NCBI RefSeq assembly: GCF_021389955.1
Contig: NZ_CP089980.1
Location: forward strand, 1 to 64,000
Direction of reading: 5' to 3'
DNA length: 64,000 nucleotides
Source of the DNA: Fulvivirga maritima
GTDB taxonomy: Bacteria > Bacteroidota > Bacteroidia > Cytophagales > Cyclobacteriaceae
Positions 42,803 through 52,675 of this stretch are shown one piece after another (position 1 is the first letter of the stretch; the number at the start of each line of letters is the position of its first letter). A model generated the notes under the pieces. It did no database searches, had not been told where the DNA came from, and was given only the letters and a program-made list of their open reading frames with translations. The translations under genes were made by a program, and so were the position numbers.

Positions 42803-45457
42803 ATGAAAGAGCTATTATTAATGCTGTCGGCCATGTGCCTGACAGTGACGTTGGCTATAGCACAGCTTAATGTAAACTACACCATCTCCCCCCAGACCGA
42901 CAGAAAACCAATAAGTCCGCTAATTTATGGCTGTAACTGGGAGCAAAATGTAAACCCTAGCACAGATGAAAATTACACTCTGGTGCGTATGGGCGGCAAT
43001 CGTGCCACAGGTTACAACTGGGAGAATAATGCCTCTAATGCAGGCGAAGATTATTTCCATGTAAATGATAACTTCTGGCCCTGGCATGTAGGCGTTACTA
43101 ATTCTGAAGAGCCCGGCATAGTGGTTACTACTATTGTAGACCAGGCTAAGGCCAATGATGCTGAAGCGCTCATTACCCTGCAAATGGCCGGATATGTTTC
43201 TGCCGATAAAGATGGCGAGGTAACTACCACCGCCCCGAGCCCTCGCTGGTATGAAGCCGTGTATGAAAAAGGTTCTGCCTTTAGCCTTACGCCTGATAAA
43301 ACCGATGATAAGGTGTATATTGATGAATTTGTAAATTTCCTTACCGATAAATATGGTACCGGAGGCCTGAAATATGCGCTGGATAATGAACCTGACCTAT
43401 GGCATGAAACCCACCCATACATCTACCCTACGCAGCCTACCTGCGAGGACCTGATCAATAGATCTACCGCCCTGGCCTCTGCAGTAAAAAATGTAGATCC
43501 TGATGCTGAAATTTTCGGATTGGTATCTTATGGTTTTAACGGCTACCTCTCCTTTCAAAATGCCCCTGACTGGCCTGCTTTACAAGGTGATTACTCTTGG
43601 TTTATAGATTATTATTTAGATGAAATGAATGCTGCCGGCACCCAGGCTAACCGCCGCCTGGTAGATGTAATAGACCTGCACTGGTACCCTGAGGCTTCCG
43701 GAGACCAGCGCATCATCGACCCTTCGGCTAATTCTACTAATGATAAACTAGCCAGGCTACAGGCTCCCCGTGCCTTCTGGGATCCTGATTACACTGAAAA
43801 CAGCTGGATATTTGAATATTTTGACAATTTTATGCCGCTGATCCCTACCGTTCAAAATTCTATAGACACTTACTACCCCGGCACTAAACTGTCTTTTAAT
43901 GAGTTCCAGTTTGGGGGTTATGAAGACGTTACCGGAGCCATCACTCTGGCTGATGTATTAGGAATATTTGCCAAATATGAAGTTTATGCCGCCACCCACT
44001 GGTATGATCCTGGTAGCTACGGCTCTCTGGCCTATGAGTTATATAACAACTATGATGGTAATAATGCCTCCTTCGGAGAGGTATATGTAGATGCCACCAT
44101 GGATGACAAAATCAACAGCTCCGTATACGCCTCCGTAAGTGGTGATGCGGACGAAGAGCTGCACATCTTAGTACTAAACAAAAGCCTTACCTCCTCCATC
44201 AGCGGCTCGTTTGATATTTCTGGCAGCACCGTTAACTACACCTCTGCCACCGTGTATGCCGTGGAAGAAGGTACAGCCGCCATTACTCAAAAAAGCAATA
44301 TGAGCCTTACCGGCAATGAGTTCAGCTACTCACTGCCTGCACTATCAGCCTATCATTTCATCCTTACCAGTGATGGCAGCTCCGTACCCGTAGCCAGCAT
44401 CACCGTAAGTCCGGATACAGCCACAGTAGGCGTAGGCGCCACCGTGCCCCTCACCGCGGAAGTACTACCTGCGGATGCCACCAACAAAACCGTGACCTGG
44501 AGTGCTAATGATACCGCTATTGCCACGGTCAGCAGCACGGGTCTGGTTACAGGAATAGCCGAAGGAAATACCTACATCATTGGTACTACAGCTGATGGCA
44601 GCTTTCAAGACAGCAGCTATATTGCTGTAACTAACCAAACCATACCAGTTACCGGAGTAAGCCTCTCTTTACCGGCTGCCAGTATGGAGGTAGGCAATAG
44701 CGTGCAAGCTACCGCCACCGTATCTCCGGCCAATGCCACTGATCCTTCTGTTTCGTTTACTTCTTCTGATGAAAGCATTGCTACCGTCAGCACCAGCGGC
44801 TTAATCAGCGGTGTGGAAGAAGGCAGCGCCATCATTACGGTCACCACTACAGATGGCAGCTATACTGATCAGGCAGCCATCACAGTAACAGCAGCTGCCG
44901 ATTTCTGCGCCAGCCCTACCACTGTATCGGTACCTTTCTCTAAAGATGGCGCTGGTGAATTTTGCTATTTTATTACTGGCCAGGTATCATACATCAACTC
45001 ATGGAATCTGGAATTATTGGAAATCAACGGCGTAGACTACACTAACACATGGTCTAACAGTCTGCCTGCCGCTGAAAATGGAGGCTGGTACATCTATTAC
45101 ATAGGTAATTTTGGATGGTCTCATCTGGAAATCAATGGCCCTGCGCAAAGCATAGCCGCCAGAAGCAGCAGTAATAAGCGGTTAACCCAAATAGATGAAA
45201 CCGAGGAGATGGATATTTTCCCTAATCCGGTGAATAATCAGCATATGTGGTTGAAATTTAAAGACAATCCTAACCACACCACTGTCATCTCTTTATATGA
45301 TGCTGCTGGCATGCAGGTATATCAAAAAGAGCTCACTACTCAGGGTACTGACCAGCAGTTATACAAATTAACACTGGGCAATTTACCTTCCGGGTTATAC
45401 ACGGTCAATGTAGAAACAGACCAAAATATCTATGTGAAAAAGCTATTGATAGAATAA
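42803..45457 (+). CDS. Secreted GH44 glucanase/xyloglucanase with Ig-like domains and T9SS tail
   Basis: An 884-residue secreted enzyme. A signal peptide (residues 1-20, LLMLSAMCLTVTLAIAQ) precedes a GH44 catalytic domain to about residue 520: ISPLIYGCNWEQNVNP, RMGGNRATGYNWENNA, acid/base Glu in YALDNEPDLWHETHPY (~195) and nucleophile Glu in LSFNEFQFGGYED (~367). GH44 enzymes cut beta-1,4-glucan or xyloglucan internally. Two BIG2 Ig-like repeats (about 527-611 and 613-695) lead to a ~80-residue module shared with the next gene, then a T9SS type A sorting domain (IFPNPVNNQHMWLKF to the end). It is the first gene of a pair with the GH10 gene. Confidence 0.88.
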   Translation: MKELLLMLSAMCLTVTLAIAQLNVNYTISPQTDRKPISPLIYGCNWEQNVNPSTDENYTLVRMGGNRATGYNWENNASNAGEDYFHVNDNFWPWHVGVTNSEEPGIVVTTIVDQAKANDAEALITLQMAGYVSADKDGEVTTTAPSPRWYEAVYEKGSAFSLTPDKTDDKVYIDEFVNFLTDKYGTGGLKYALDNEPDLWHETHPYIYPTQPTCEDLINRSTALASAVKNVDPDAEIFGLVSYGFNGYLSFQNAPDWPALQGDYSWFIDYYLDEMNAAGTQANRRLVDVIDLHWYPEASGDQRIIDPSANSTNDKLARLQAPRAFWDPDYTENSWIFEYFDNFMPLIPTVQNSIDTYYPGTKLSFNEFQFGGYEDVTGAITLADVLGIFAKYEVYAATHWYDPGSYGSLAYELYNNYDGNNASFGEVYVDATMDDKINSSVYASVSGDADEELHILVLNKSLTSSISGSFDISGSTVNYTSATVYAVEEGTAAITQKSNMSLTGNEFSYSLPALSAYHFILTSDGSSVPVASITVSPDTATVGVGATVPLTAEVLPADATNKTVTWSANDTAIATVSSTGLVTGIAEGNTYIIGTTADGSFQDSSYIAVTNQTIPVTGVSLSLPAASMEVGNSVQATATVSPANATDPSVSFTSSDESIATVSTSGLISGVEEGSAIITVTTTDGSYTDQAAITVTAAADFCASPTTVSVPFSKDGAGEFCYFITGQVSYINSWNLELLEINGVDYTNTWSNSLPAAENGGWYIYYIGNFGWSHLEINGPAQSIAARSSSNKRLTQIDETEEMDIFPNPVNNQHMWLKFKDNPNHTTVISLYDAAGMQVYQKELTTQGTDQQLYKLTLGNLPSGLYTVNVETDQNIYVKKLLIE

Positions 45458-45470
45458 AATCAAATAGAGT

Positions 45471-45505
45471 CATAAGGAGTGCCACACTCTCCGGCACTCC
45501 TTACT
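45471..45505 (+). terminator. Hairpin between the GH44 and GH10 genes
   Basis: TAAGGAGTGCC pairs perfectly with GGCACTCCTTA around a 9-base loop (45473-45503). It has no strong T tail, so it may be an mRNA-stabilising or attenuating hairpin rather than a full terminator. Confidence 0.55.
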
Positions 45506-45542
45506 TATACTACTACTGTCTTAAAATCAATGTTTAACCAAA

Positions 45543-47492
45543 ATGAATCCCCTCATGAAAACGCACCATTATTTAAAAATGGTTACGCTAATGCTGCTCT
45601 GCACTTTTTATTTTAATGCTTTAGGTCAGCTGGCAGATAACCAAAGTAAATTTCTGGGTAACACCCACACCCGCGGACAAACGCCTTTAAATTTTGACCA
45701 TTACTGGAATCAGCTCACCCCTGGCAATGCCGGTAAATGGGCCTCTTGCGAGCAAAACCGTGATGACTTTAATTACTGGCTGTGGCTAGACCGCGCCTAT
45801 GACCACGCCCGGGAGTTTGACCTGGTCTTTAAAGAACATACCCTGGTTTGGGGTCACTCTTCCGGAGAACCCGCCTGGATGCGCAATGTACCTCAAAACG
45901 AACAGATGGATGAAGTGCTGGAATGGTTCGAAGCCCTCTCTGGCAGGTATCCTGATCTGGAATTAATTGATGTGGTAAACGAACCACTGCATGCCCCGCC
46001 CTCATACGCTCCTGCCCTTGGTGGTGCCGGCTCCACTGGCTGGGACTGGGTAATCTGGTCTTTTGAGCAAGCCAGAATTTATTTCCCTAATGCTCAGCTC
46101 ATCCTTAATGAATATAATGTGCTGAATTACACTAGCACCTGTGATGACTTTTTGGAAATAGTAGAGCTACTACAAGACCGAAACCTTATTGATGGCATAG
46201 GCCTGCAAGCCCACAGCCTTGAAAGTATTAACTTCAGCACCATACAAAGAAATATGGAAGTAATGGCGGCCACCGGCTTAGACATTTACATTTCTGAGCT
46301 AGATCTTAGAGGTAATGATGCCACTCAGTTGGCATTATATCAGCAGCTTTTTCCTTATTTCTGGGAGCATCCATCTGTAAAGGGAGTAACCTTATGGGGA
46401 TACTTAGAAGGAGATATGTGGAGAAACGAGGCCTACCTTTTAGCCGCTGATGGCGTTACCGAAAGGCCCGCTTTGCAATGGCTAAAAGATTATTTTGATT
46501 ATGATGAAACTCCTGGTCCCTATGTATTTAACACCTCTGTTGATGGTGGCGGATCACTGATCCTATCGCCTCAGCAATCTTCTTATGCCAGCGGCAGCAG
46601 CGTAACGGCCACCGCAGTGCCCGATCCCGGCTATGAATTTAGTAACTGGAGTGGCGATGTGGGCGGCTCTACCAATCCTACCACCATCTCAGTAATCTCT
46701 AACCGCTCATTAACGGCTCATTTTGTATTAGAAGGAGTACCTGACACCGTTTCTTTAGCCATTTCTGTAACGGGCAGCGGCTCGGTTAGCCAAACACCAG
46801 AAGGCAGCAGCTTCGCCGAAGGCACCGAAATAACCTTAACCGCCACCCCTGATTCAGGCTACGTATTCCAGGGCTGGAGCGGTGGTGTAAGTGGCACCAG
46901 CCCTTCCATCACTTTTACTATAGAAGAAAATACAGTAATCACGGCCACTTTCACAGAAGAAGGAACTAATCCCTCCACTTGCGAAAACCCTGTCACCATT
47001 ACTACGCCCTTCGCTCAGGATGGTGCCGGTGAGTTTTGCTTTATTACTTCAGGGCCAATCAGCTATATTAACTCCTGGAATTTGGAGCTTTTAGAAATTA
47101 ATGGCGTGGATTATACTAACACCTGGTCTAACAGCCTTCCTCCTGCTGATAATGGCAGTTGGTACATTCATTATATCGGGAGTTTCCCATGGTCACATTT
47201 CGAAGCCGCTGCGCCTTCACAGTTCAATGCCAGAACAGCACAAGCCGAAGAGCCAATAAGCGCATGGCTATATCCTAACCCTGTGAAAGATGAATTGCAC
47301 ATTAGATTACCTCAGCGTAAAGCCACTTCTACCTACATCAGGCTTTACAATCAAAAAGGAATGCTTGTAAAAGAATACACTTCACAAGAAGCCTCCTCCA
47401 CACTAAGCACCAGCACCTTACTGCCTGGCGTTTATTTACTTACGATTCAAAATGAATCTGATTTTCTAAAGAAAAAGATCATTAGAGAATAA
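45543..47492 (+). CDS. Secreted GH10 endo-beta-1,4-xylanase with repeat domains and T9SS tail
   Basis: A 649-residue enzyme with a signal peptide (LKMVTLMLLCTFYFNALGQ) and a GH10 domain to about residue 325: TPGNAGKWASCEQNRDDFNY, HTLVWGHSSGEPAWM, acid/base Glu147 in LIDVVNEPLHAPP, and nucleophile Glu252 in IYISELDLRGNDA. Two InlB-B-like repeats follow (TAVPDPGYEFSNWSGDVGG and TATPDSGYVFQGWSGGVSG, each ~70 residues), then the module shared with the GH44 protein (INSWNLELLEINGVDYTNTW), then a T9SS type A tail (AWLYPNPVKDELHIRLPQ). It hydrolyses xylan outside the cell. With GH44 it forms a small hemicellulose-degrading unit; no SusC/D genes are in the window. Confidence 0.9.
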   Translation: MNPLMKTHHYLKMVTLMLLCTFYFNALGQLADNQSKFLGNTHTRGQTPLNFDHYWNQLTPGNAGKWASCEQNRDDFNYWLWLDRAYDHAREFDLVFKEHTLVWGHSSGEPAWMRNVPQNEQMDEVLEWFEALSGRYPDLELIDVVNEPLHAPPSYAPALGGAGSTGWDWVIWSFEQARIYFPNAQLILNEYNVLNYTSTCDDFLEIVELLQDRNLIDGIGLQAHSLESINFSTIQRNMEVMAATGLDIYISELDLRGNDATQLALYQQLFPYFWEHPSVKGVTLWGYLEGDMWRNEAYLLAADGVTERPALQWLKDYFDYDETPGPYVFNTSVDGGGSLILSPQQSSYASGSSVTATAVPDPGYEFSNWSGDVGGSTNPTTISVISNRSLTAHFVLEGVPDTVSLAISVTGSGSVSQTPEGSSFAEGTEITLTATPDSGYVFQGWSGGVSGTSPSITFTIEENTVITATFTEEGTNPSTCENPVTITTPFAQDGAGEFCFITSGPISYINSWNLELLEINGVDYTNTWSNSLPPADNGSWYIHYIGSFPWSHFEAAAPSQFNARTAQAEEPISAWLYPNPVKDELHIRLPQRKATSTYIRLYNQKGMLVKEYTSQEASSTLSTSTLLPGVYLLTIQNESDFLKKKIIRE

Positions 47493-47508
47493 ACATTTTA
47501 TTCAAAAG

Positions 47509-47568
47509 GTTGTATCTAAAGCAGGGTTTTAAATAGTTAAGATCACTTTAGATACAACTCTTTTTTAT
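47509..47568 (+). terminator. Rho-independent terminator of the GH10 gene
   Basis: GTTGTATCTAAAG pairs with CTTTAGATACAAC around a 24-base loop, followed by CTTTTTT on the plus strand. A 13-base perfect stem, 17 bases after the stop. Confidence 0.85.
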
Positions 47569-47574
47569 TCCCTA

Positions 47575-48687
47575 AGGCGGGGCTGTCTCAAGTGTAGTTA
47601 CTGGATACATTCAGGTACTACCAATGACAGTTGAATAAAAGTATAAGTAAATAGCATGTAATATGAAATAGTGAAAACAATTGAGATCCGATAAATCATA
47701 AATCAGTACCGGTCGTCTACACTTCGACGGGGCTCAGTGTGACTTTGTAGATGGGGAACCTCACCTTCCCTATATGGTAATTACGAGGAAGACATGACGA
47801 AGTAATCTTGAAGCTATAGAAGGCGGATTGCTCTTTCTGCAGAGGCAAGGTTGAGATTGCTTCACTACACTTCGTTTCTATCGCAATGACCATTATAAGT
47901 ACTATTATCATTTATCGTCATCCCTGCCGCAACGAAGTGAAGAACAGGGATCTCGCTATTCAGATAACACTAACCGAACATTGAGATTGCAAAAAAATAA
48001 GGAACCTAAGCTATGGAATGCAGACAGCGGATTAACCAAGCCAGCAGATGTTTGAAAAGACTATGCTAGATGAATACATAGATCTCTCCTTTCGTCGAGA
48101 TGACAGTTGTGTGAAAGTATAATCAAATAGCACGTATATGAAAAAATCAAAACGATTGAGATCCAGTTAAATTATGAATCAGTACCGATCGTCTACACTT
48201 CGACGGGGCTCAGTGTGACTCGGTGGGTGCGATCGTCACCTTCCCTATCTGGTAATTACGAGGAAGACATGACGAAGTAATCTTGAAGCTATGAAATACT
48301 GTATCTCGCCGGACTGCAAAAGTAACTTCGAGATTGCTTCACTACACTTAGCTTCTATCGCAATGACCATTATAAGTGCTATCATCATTTATCGTCATCC
48401 CTGCCGAAACGAAGTGAAGAGCAGGGATCTCGCTGTTCAGGTAACACTAACCGAACAGTAAGATTGCAAAAAAGTAAGGGACCTGAGCGATGGAATGTAG
48501 AAAGTGGATTAACCAAGCCAGCAGATGTTTGAAAAGACTATGCTAGATGAATACATAGATCTCTCCTTTCGTCGAGATGACAGTTGTGTGAAAGTATAAT
48601 CAAATAGCACGTATATGAAAAAATCAAAACGATTGAGATCCAGTTAAATTATGAATCAGTACCGATCGTCTACACTTCGACGGGGCT
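47575..48687. repeat. Tandem long repeat A, two full 478 bp units and the start of a third
   Basis: The block CGTCTACACTTCGACGGGGC recurs at about 47711, 48189 and 48667, a period of 478 bases. Within each unit are GAGATTGCTTCACTACACTT / TATCGCAATGACCATT (a dispersed palindromic element type common in Bacteroidota) and the palindromic segment TCGTCATCCCTGCC...GGGATCTC. No coding capacity: open frames here are short and not conserved. Units differ by a few percent. Confidence 0.8.
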
Positions 48688-48704
48688 ACCAATGACGTAA
48701 TACA

Positions 48705-50024
48705 CTAAATAGGTATTTGTTCAAGCTCATAACCTAATTCTTTAGCTGTTTTTACTAGCCATCTTTCTCTATGGAGCTGCATTTTTTCTTCATATGCTTT
48801 GATGCCCCGTTCTGTGTAATCAAGCCCTTTTACCATAAGCCGCCAGTAGAGTACGGCCAGTTTTCGGGCTGTAGCTTTAGTGGCTATGCCTGGACCTCTT
48901 TTGCTCTTCAATCTACGCCCAAAAGCTCCCAGTGCTATCTTTTTGCTTTCTATTAAACTTTGGGCTATTTGTCTGAATATTTGTCCTGCCTTTGGCCTGT
49001 ACTTTCTGTTTCTGGTTTTATTTTTCTTGCCAGACTGGTGTTGACCTGGAGATAATCCTAGCCATGAAGTGAAGTGTTTCTCACTGGGCCACTTACAAAG
49101 TTCCATGCCTATTTCAGAATATAATTGTAGCCAGGTATAATCGGTAATACCCGGCAAACACGTAGCATCTTTGCCTGAAAAGATTTTCAGCAGGTGTCCT
49201 CCTAAGTGGTCTATATCAGGTTTATTATGTCTAACAGGTTTTCGATCTTTAACAGAATCTATTTCATTTTTGCTTTCCATATCTGAATCGTAGTTATTGA
49301 ACCGCTTCATGACTTCTTCCAGTTTTTGGTCACATGCCAGTATTTGTTGTTTATAAAATTTGTAACCACTGTATGCCTGTCCCAAAGCAAATAACCCTGA
49401 CTCGGTATAATAGCCTGAAAGTGCCTTGATGACTTGAGAGGCTTTCTTTTCTCTAATACTGCTATGGCACAGGGATAAGAGCTTTTGGGCATCACGTTCC
49501 CCTGCCAGGATGGCTTCTATGATCGCCAGACCACTGGCGCCATGTATCTGACTGAGCACTTCTTTGAGTCGAATGTTCATCTCTATTAGTGACTTTTGCA
49601 TATGATTTACATGCATAGAGGCTGTTCTCAGATGATCTTCTCTCAAGCGCTGGTAAGCACGAACTTCCTTCACTTGTGCATCGGGAACAAAACAGCGATT
49701 CAATAAACCATGACTATGGAGTTGCTGAATCCATTGACAGTCCTTTACATCAGTCTTTCGACCTGGTACTTGTCTCGTCTGACGCCCATCTACTAACCAG
49801 ACATCCAAACCTGCTGATTCAAGAATCTCATAAAGAATAATCCAGTAAACACCCGTAGCTTCCATAGCCACTGTCTGGATCCCCTCTGATAATAAATAGC
49901 ACGATGCCTCTCGAAAACTTTCAGTGAAAGTCTCAAAAACACGAACATCCTTGTTTTCTACGGATATGAAAATGTGCTTGGCTCCTATATCTATGCCTGC
50001 AGCATTTGCTCTCATCTTTTTCAT
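48705..50024 (-). CDS. IS110-family DEDD transposase (recombinase)
   Basis: A 439-residue recombinase guided, in studied members, by an element-encoded bridge RNA. The N-terminal RuvC-like DEDD domain is clear: Asp in AAGIDIGAKHIFIS, Glu in TVAMEATGVYWII, and DVKDCQWIQQL with the last two acidic residues. The C-terminal Transposase_20 domain begins LPGITDYTWLQLYSEIG and includes WLGLSPGQHQSGKKN, carrying the catalytic Ser region. The frame is intact. The stop is only 17 bases from the left end of the element, so the long noncoding part is on the 5' side. Confidence 0.9.
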   Translation of the reverse strand: MKKMRANAAGIDIGAKHIFISVENKDVRVFETFTESFREASCYLLSEGIQTVAMEATGVYWIILYEILESAGLDVWLVDGRQTRQVPGRKTDVKDCQWIQQLHSHGLLNRCFVPDAQVKEVRAYQRLREDHLRTASMHVNHMQKSLIEMNIRLKEVLSQIHGASGLAIIEAILAGERDAQKLLSLCHSSIREKKASQVIKALSGYYTESGLFALGQAYSGYKFYKQQILACDQKLEEVMKRFNNYDSDMESKNEIDSVKDRKPVRHNKPDIDHLGGHLLKIFSGKDATCLPGITDYTWLQLYSEIGMELCKWPSEKHFTSWLGLSPGQHQSGKKNKTRNRKYRPKAGQIFRQIAQSLIESKKIALGAFGRRLKSKRGPGIATKATARKLAVLYWRLMVKGLDYTERGIKAYEEKMQLHRERWLVKTAKELGYELEQIPI

Positions 50025-50250
50025 GACTAATTTTCTAAAAGTTAAACAAAGACCTGTAGGATGAAATATTGTACACGACAGACTACCAATCGGACATTCC
50101 TATAAAAACAAGGAAGTACCATACTTTGTGACTCCTTTCTATCCAACCATGCTCAGGGACAGGCAAATTGCACTATGCCAGGTTCGGCTATATTGTACAG
50201 GCCACTTCTATTCTTAACGTCATTTCTTTTTGTGCGGTTGAAACAAATGT
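50025..50250 (-). ncRNA. Candidate bridge RNA region of the IS110 element
   Basis: About 225 bases of noncoding sequence lie between the element end and the transposase ATG. In IS110-group elements with this layout the 5' noncoding end encodes the bridge RNA with target and donor loops. I did not fold it; GC-richer blocks (CATGCTCAGGGACAGGCAAA; CAGGTTCGGCTATATTGT) are plausible stems. Assignment rests on position and family knowledge. Confidence 0.45.
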
Positions 50251-50255
50251 TAGGT

Positions 50256-51120
50256 CTCAGTGTGACTCGGTGGGTGCGATCGTCACCTTCCCTATCTGGT
50301 AATTACGAGGAAGACATGACGAAGTAATCTTGAAGCTATGAAATACTGTATCTCGCCGGACTGCAAAAGTAACTTCGAGATTGCTTCACTACACTTAGCT
50401 TCTATCGCAATGACCATTATAAGTGCTATCATCATTTATCGTCATCCCTGCCGAAACGAAGTGAAGAGCAGGGATCTCGCTGTTCAGGTAACACTAACCG
50501 AACAGTAAGATTGCAAAAAAGTAAGGAACCTAAGCGATGGAATGTAGAAAGTGGATAAACCAAGCCAGCAGATGTTTGAAAAGCATATGCTAGATGAATA
50601 CATAGATCTCTCCTTTCGTCGAGATGACAGTTGTGTGAAAGTATAATCAAATAGCACGTATATGAAAAAATCAAAACGATTGAGATCCAGTTAAATTATG
50701 AATCAGTACCGATCGTCTACACTTCGACGGGGCTCAGTGTGACTCGGTGGGTGCGATCGTCACCTTCCCTATCTGGTAATTATGAGAAAGACATGACGAA
50801 GTAATCTTGAAGCTATAGAAGGCGGACTGCTCTTGTATGCAGGGGCAAGGTTGAGATTGCTTCACTACACTTCGTTTCTATCGCAATGACCATTATAAGT
50901 ACTATTATCATTTATCGTCATCCCTGCCGCAACGAAGTGAAGAGCAGGGATCTCGCTGTTCAGATAACACTAACCGAACATTGAGATTGCAAAAAAGTAA
51001 GGGACCTGAGCGATGGAATGTAGAAAGTGGATAAACCAAGCCAGCAGATGTTTGAAAAGCATATGCTAGATGAATACATAGATCTCTCCTTTCGTCGAGA
51101 TGACCCTGGATTTTAGGGAG
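50256..51120. repeat. Tandem long repeat A, continued (rest of third unit and a fourth)
   Basis: The same 478 bp unit as at 47575-48687, resuming at CTCAGTGTGACTCGG after the IS110 element, with another CGTCTACACTTCGACGGGGC at about 50715. The fourth copy is more like the first (GGCGGACTGCTC) and ends by merging into repeat B. Confidence 0.8.
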
Positions 51121-51895
51121 GAGGTTTTGTCAATTCTATTGGTGCGGTTGAGACAAAGGTTGGGCTCAGTGTGACTCGGCGGTGGCTTACTCTTGCTGTA
51201 CAGTCGTGAGGTTAAAGAGGTTTGAAAAGCAGACCTTTCTCGAGTCCTTAGAGGTAATTCATTACTATGAAATGCTTCAGTGAGCGGAAGACCTCACAGC
51301 AAGAAAGAGTTTTTTGTTACTTTTTTGATCGATTGCAAAAAAGTAAGAAACCTAAGCGATGCAATGCAGACAGCGGATTAACCAGGCAAACAGCTGTATG
51401 AAAAGCTTTCTTTAAACCAATAAATAGATCTCTCCTTTCGTCGAGATGACCCTGGATTTTAGGAAGGAGGTTTTGTCAATTCTATTGGTGCGGTTGAGAC
51501 AAAGGTTAGGGCTCAGTGTGATTCGATAGCGGTTTCATCTTGCTGTACAGTCGTGAGGTGAAAGAGGTTTGAAAAGCAGACCTTTCTCAAGTCCTTAGAG
51601 GTAATTCATTACTATGAAATGCTTCAGTGAGCGGAAGACCTCACAGCAAGAAAGAGTTTTTTGTTACTTTTTTGATCGATTGTAAAAAAGTAAGGAACCT
51701 AAGCGATGGAATGTAGGCAGTGGATTAACCAGGCCAGCAGATGTTTGAAAAGCATATGCTAGATGAATACATAGATCTCTCCTTTCGTCGAGATGACCCT
51801 GGACTTTAGGGAGGAGGTTTTATCAATTCTATTGGTGCGGTTGAGACAAAGGTTAGGTCTCAATGTGACTCGGCGGTGGTTTACTCTTGCATAAT
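51105..51895. repeat. Tandem long repeat B, two full ~355 bp units and a partial one
   Basis: The block CCTGGATTTTAGGGAGGAGG recurs at about 51107, 51451 and 51797. Each unit contains TCTTGCTGTACAGTCGTGAG ... CCTCACAGCAAGAAAGAG, inverted arms (CTTGCTGT/ACAGCAAG, GTGAGGT/ACCTCAC) that could fold into a large hairpin, and TTTTTTGTTACTTTTTTGAT. It shares its GATCTCTCCTTTCGTCGAGA block with repeat A. No genes. Confidence 0.75.
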
Positions 51896-51960
51896 GAAGA
51901 TTTCGAGCACTTGTTTACTTAAAATTCACTTTGAAACAACTCCATTTTTTGATTGTTGCT

Positions 51961-52050
51961 AAATCAATTTATTAGACATTAATTGTGAATTTGTTGAAAA
52001 TAAAAACAAATTCTTTATTTTTGTCCAAAATTAGACATTAAATCAATTTT
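51961..52050 (+). promoter_or_regulatory. Promoter/operator region of the efflux operon
   Basis: Contains a perfect inverted repeat, GAATTTGTT (51987-51995) and AACAAATTC (52005-52013), flanked by two direct copies of TTAGACATTAA (51972-51982 and 52031-52041). An inverted repeat of this size just upstream of a TetR gene is a natural operator for autorepression. Confidence 0.6.
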
Positions 52051-52058
52051 TGTCGAAA

Positions 52059-52649
52059 ATGAAATCGAAAGAGGAGTTTGTAAAATCACAGATCATTGCT
52101 TCGTCAAAAGAAGTTTTCAGGAAACTGGGGTATGCCAAAGTAACTATGGATGACATAGCCAAGGCATCAGGAAAAGGCAGGAGCACTTTATACTATTATT
52201 ATAAAAATAAGCGGGCCGTATTTGAAGCTTTTGTAAAAGAAGAATACAATGAGATCATAGAGAAAGCTCAGCAAAAAGTGAGCAGTGACCGCACTATCAA
52301 CGAAAACCTATTTGACTACAATCAGATAAAATTATCCTTCCTACTCAAAAAATCAAAAGAGTATAAGCACTTGCTTTCAGACCTTAAGGAGAACGAGGAC
52401 ATATTGACCAAGGTATTTTTACAGATGCGTAATGCTGATATACAGCTGGTAGATAACTGCCTTACCTGGGCTATGGAGAAGAAGGAAATACAACATATTT
52501 CTAAAACTGATCAGGAGTTTTTAGCTCTGGCTATAATCACCGCCACGGGCAGTTTAGAGAAGGAAATGTTTTTATATGATTCCATAAAAGACGACATGTT
52601 TGATCGGCTACACTGGATCAGCGAACTATTAATAAAAGGACTACAATAA
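52059..52649 (+). CDS. TetR-family transcriptional regulator
   Basis: A 196-residue one-component repressor. The N-terminal helix-turn-helix is complete: IIASSKEVFRKLGYAKVTMD, DIAKASGKGRSTLYYYYKNK, RAVFEAFVKEEY (residues ~9-62). The ligand-binding C-terminal domain is helical and unrecognised (LLKKSKEYKHLLSDLKENED). ATG 52059 is preferred to the TTG at 52050. It is the first gene of the RND efflux operon (26 bases to the adaptor gene) and probably represses it until a pump substrate binds. Confidence 0.88.
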   Translation: MKSKEEFVKSQIIASSKEVFRKLGYAKVTMDDIAKASGKGRSTLYYYYKNKRAVFEAFVKEEYNEIIEKAQQKVSSDRTINENLFDYNQIKLSFLLKKSKEYKHLLSDLKENEDILTKVFLQMRNADIQLVDNCLTWAMEKKEIQHISKTDQEFLALAIITATGSLEKEMFLYDSIKDDMFDRLHWISELLIKGLQ

Positions 52650-52675
52650 GAGAGAATATATAATTCATAAGTATC

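Larger units (their letters stand above)
48688..50255 (-). mobile_element. IS110-family element inserted in repeat A
   Basis: It interrupts the third copy of repeat A: the unit breaks after CGACGGGGCT and resumes at CTCAGTGTGACTCGG, which would leave a duplicated CT core, as expected for IS110-type insertion. No terminal inverted repeats are seen, also typical. The right boundary is uncertain by ~25 bases, because the sequence before the CT resembles the end of repeat B. It encodes one DEDD transposase. Confidence 0.75.
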
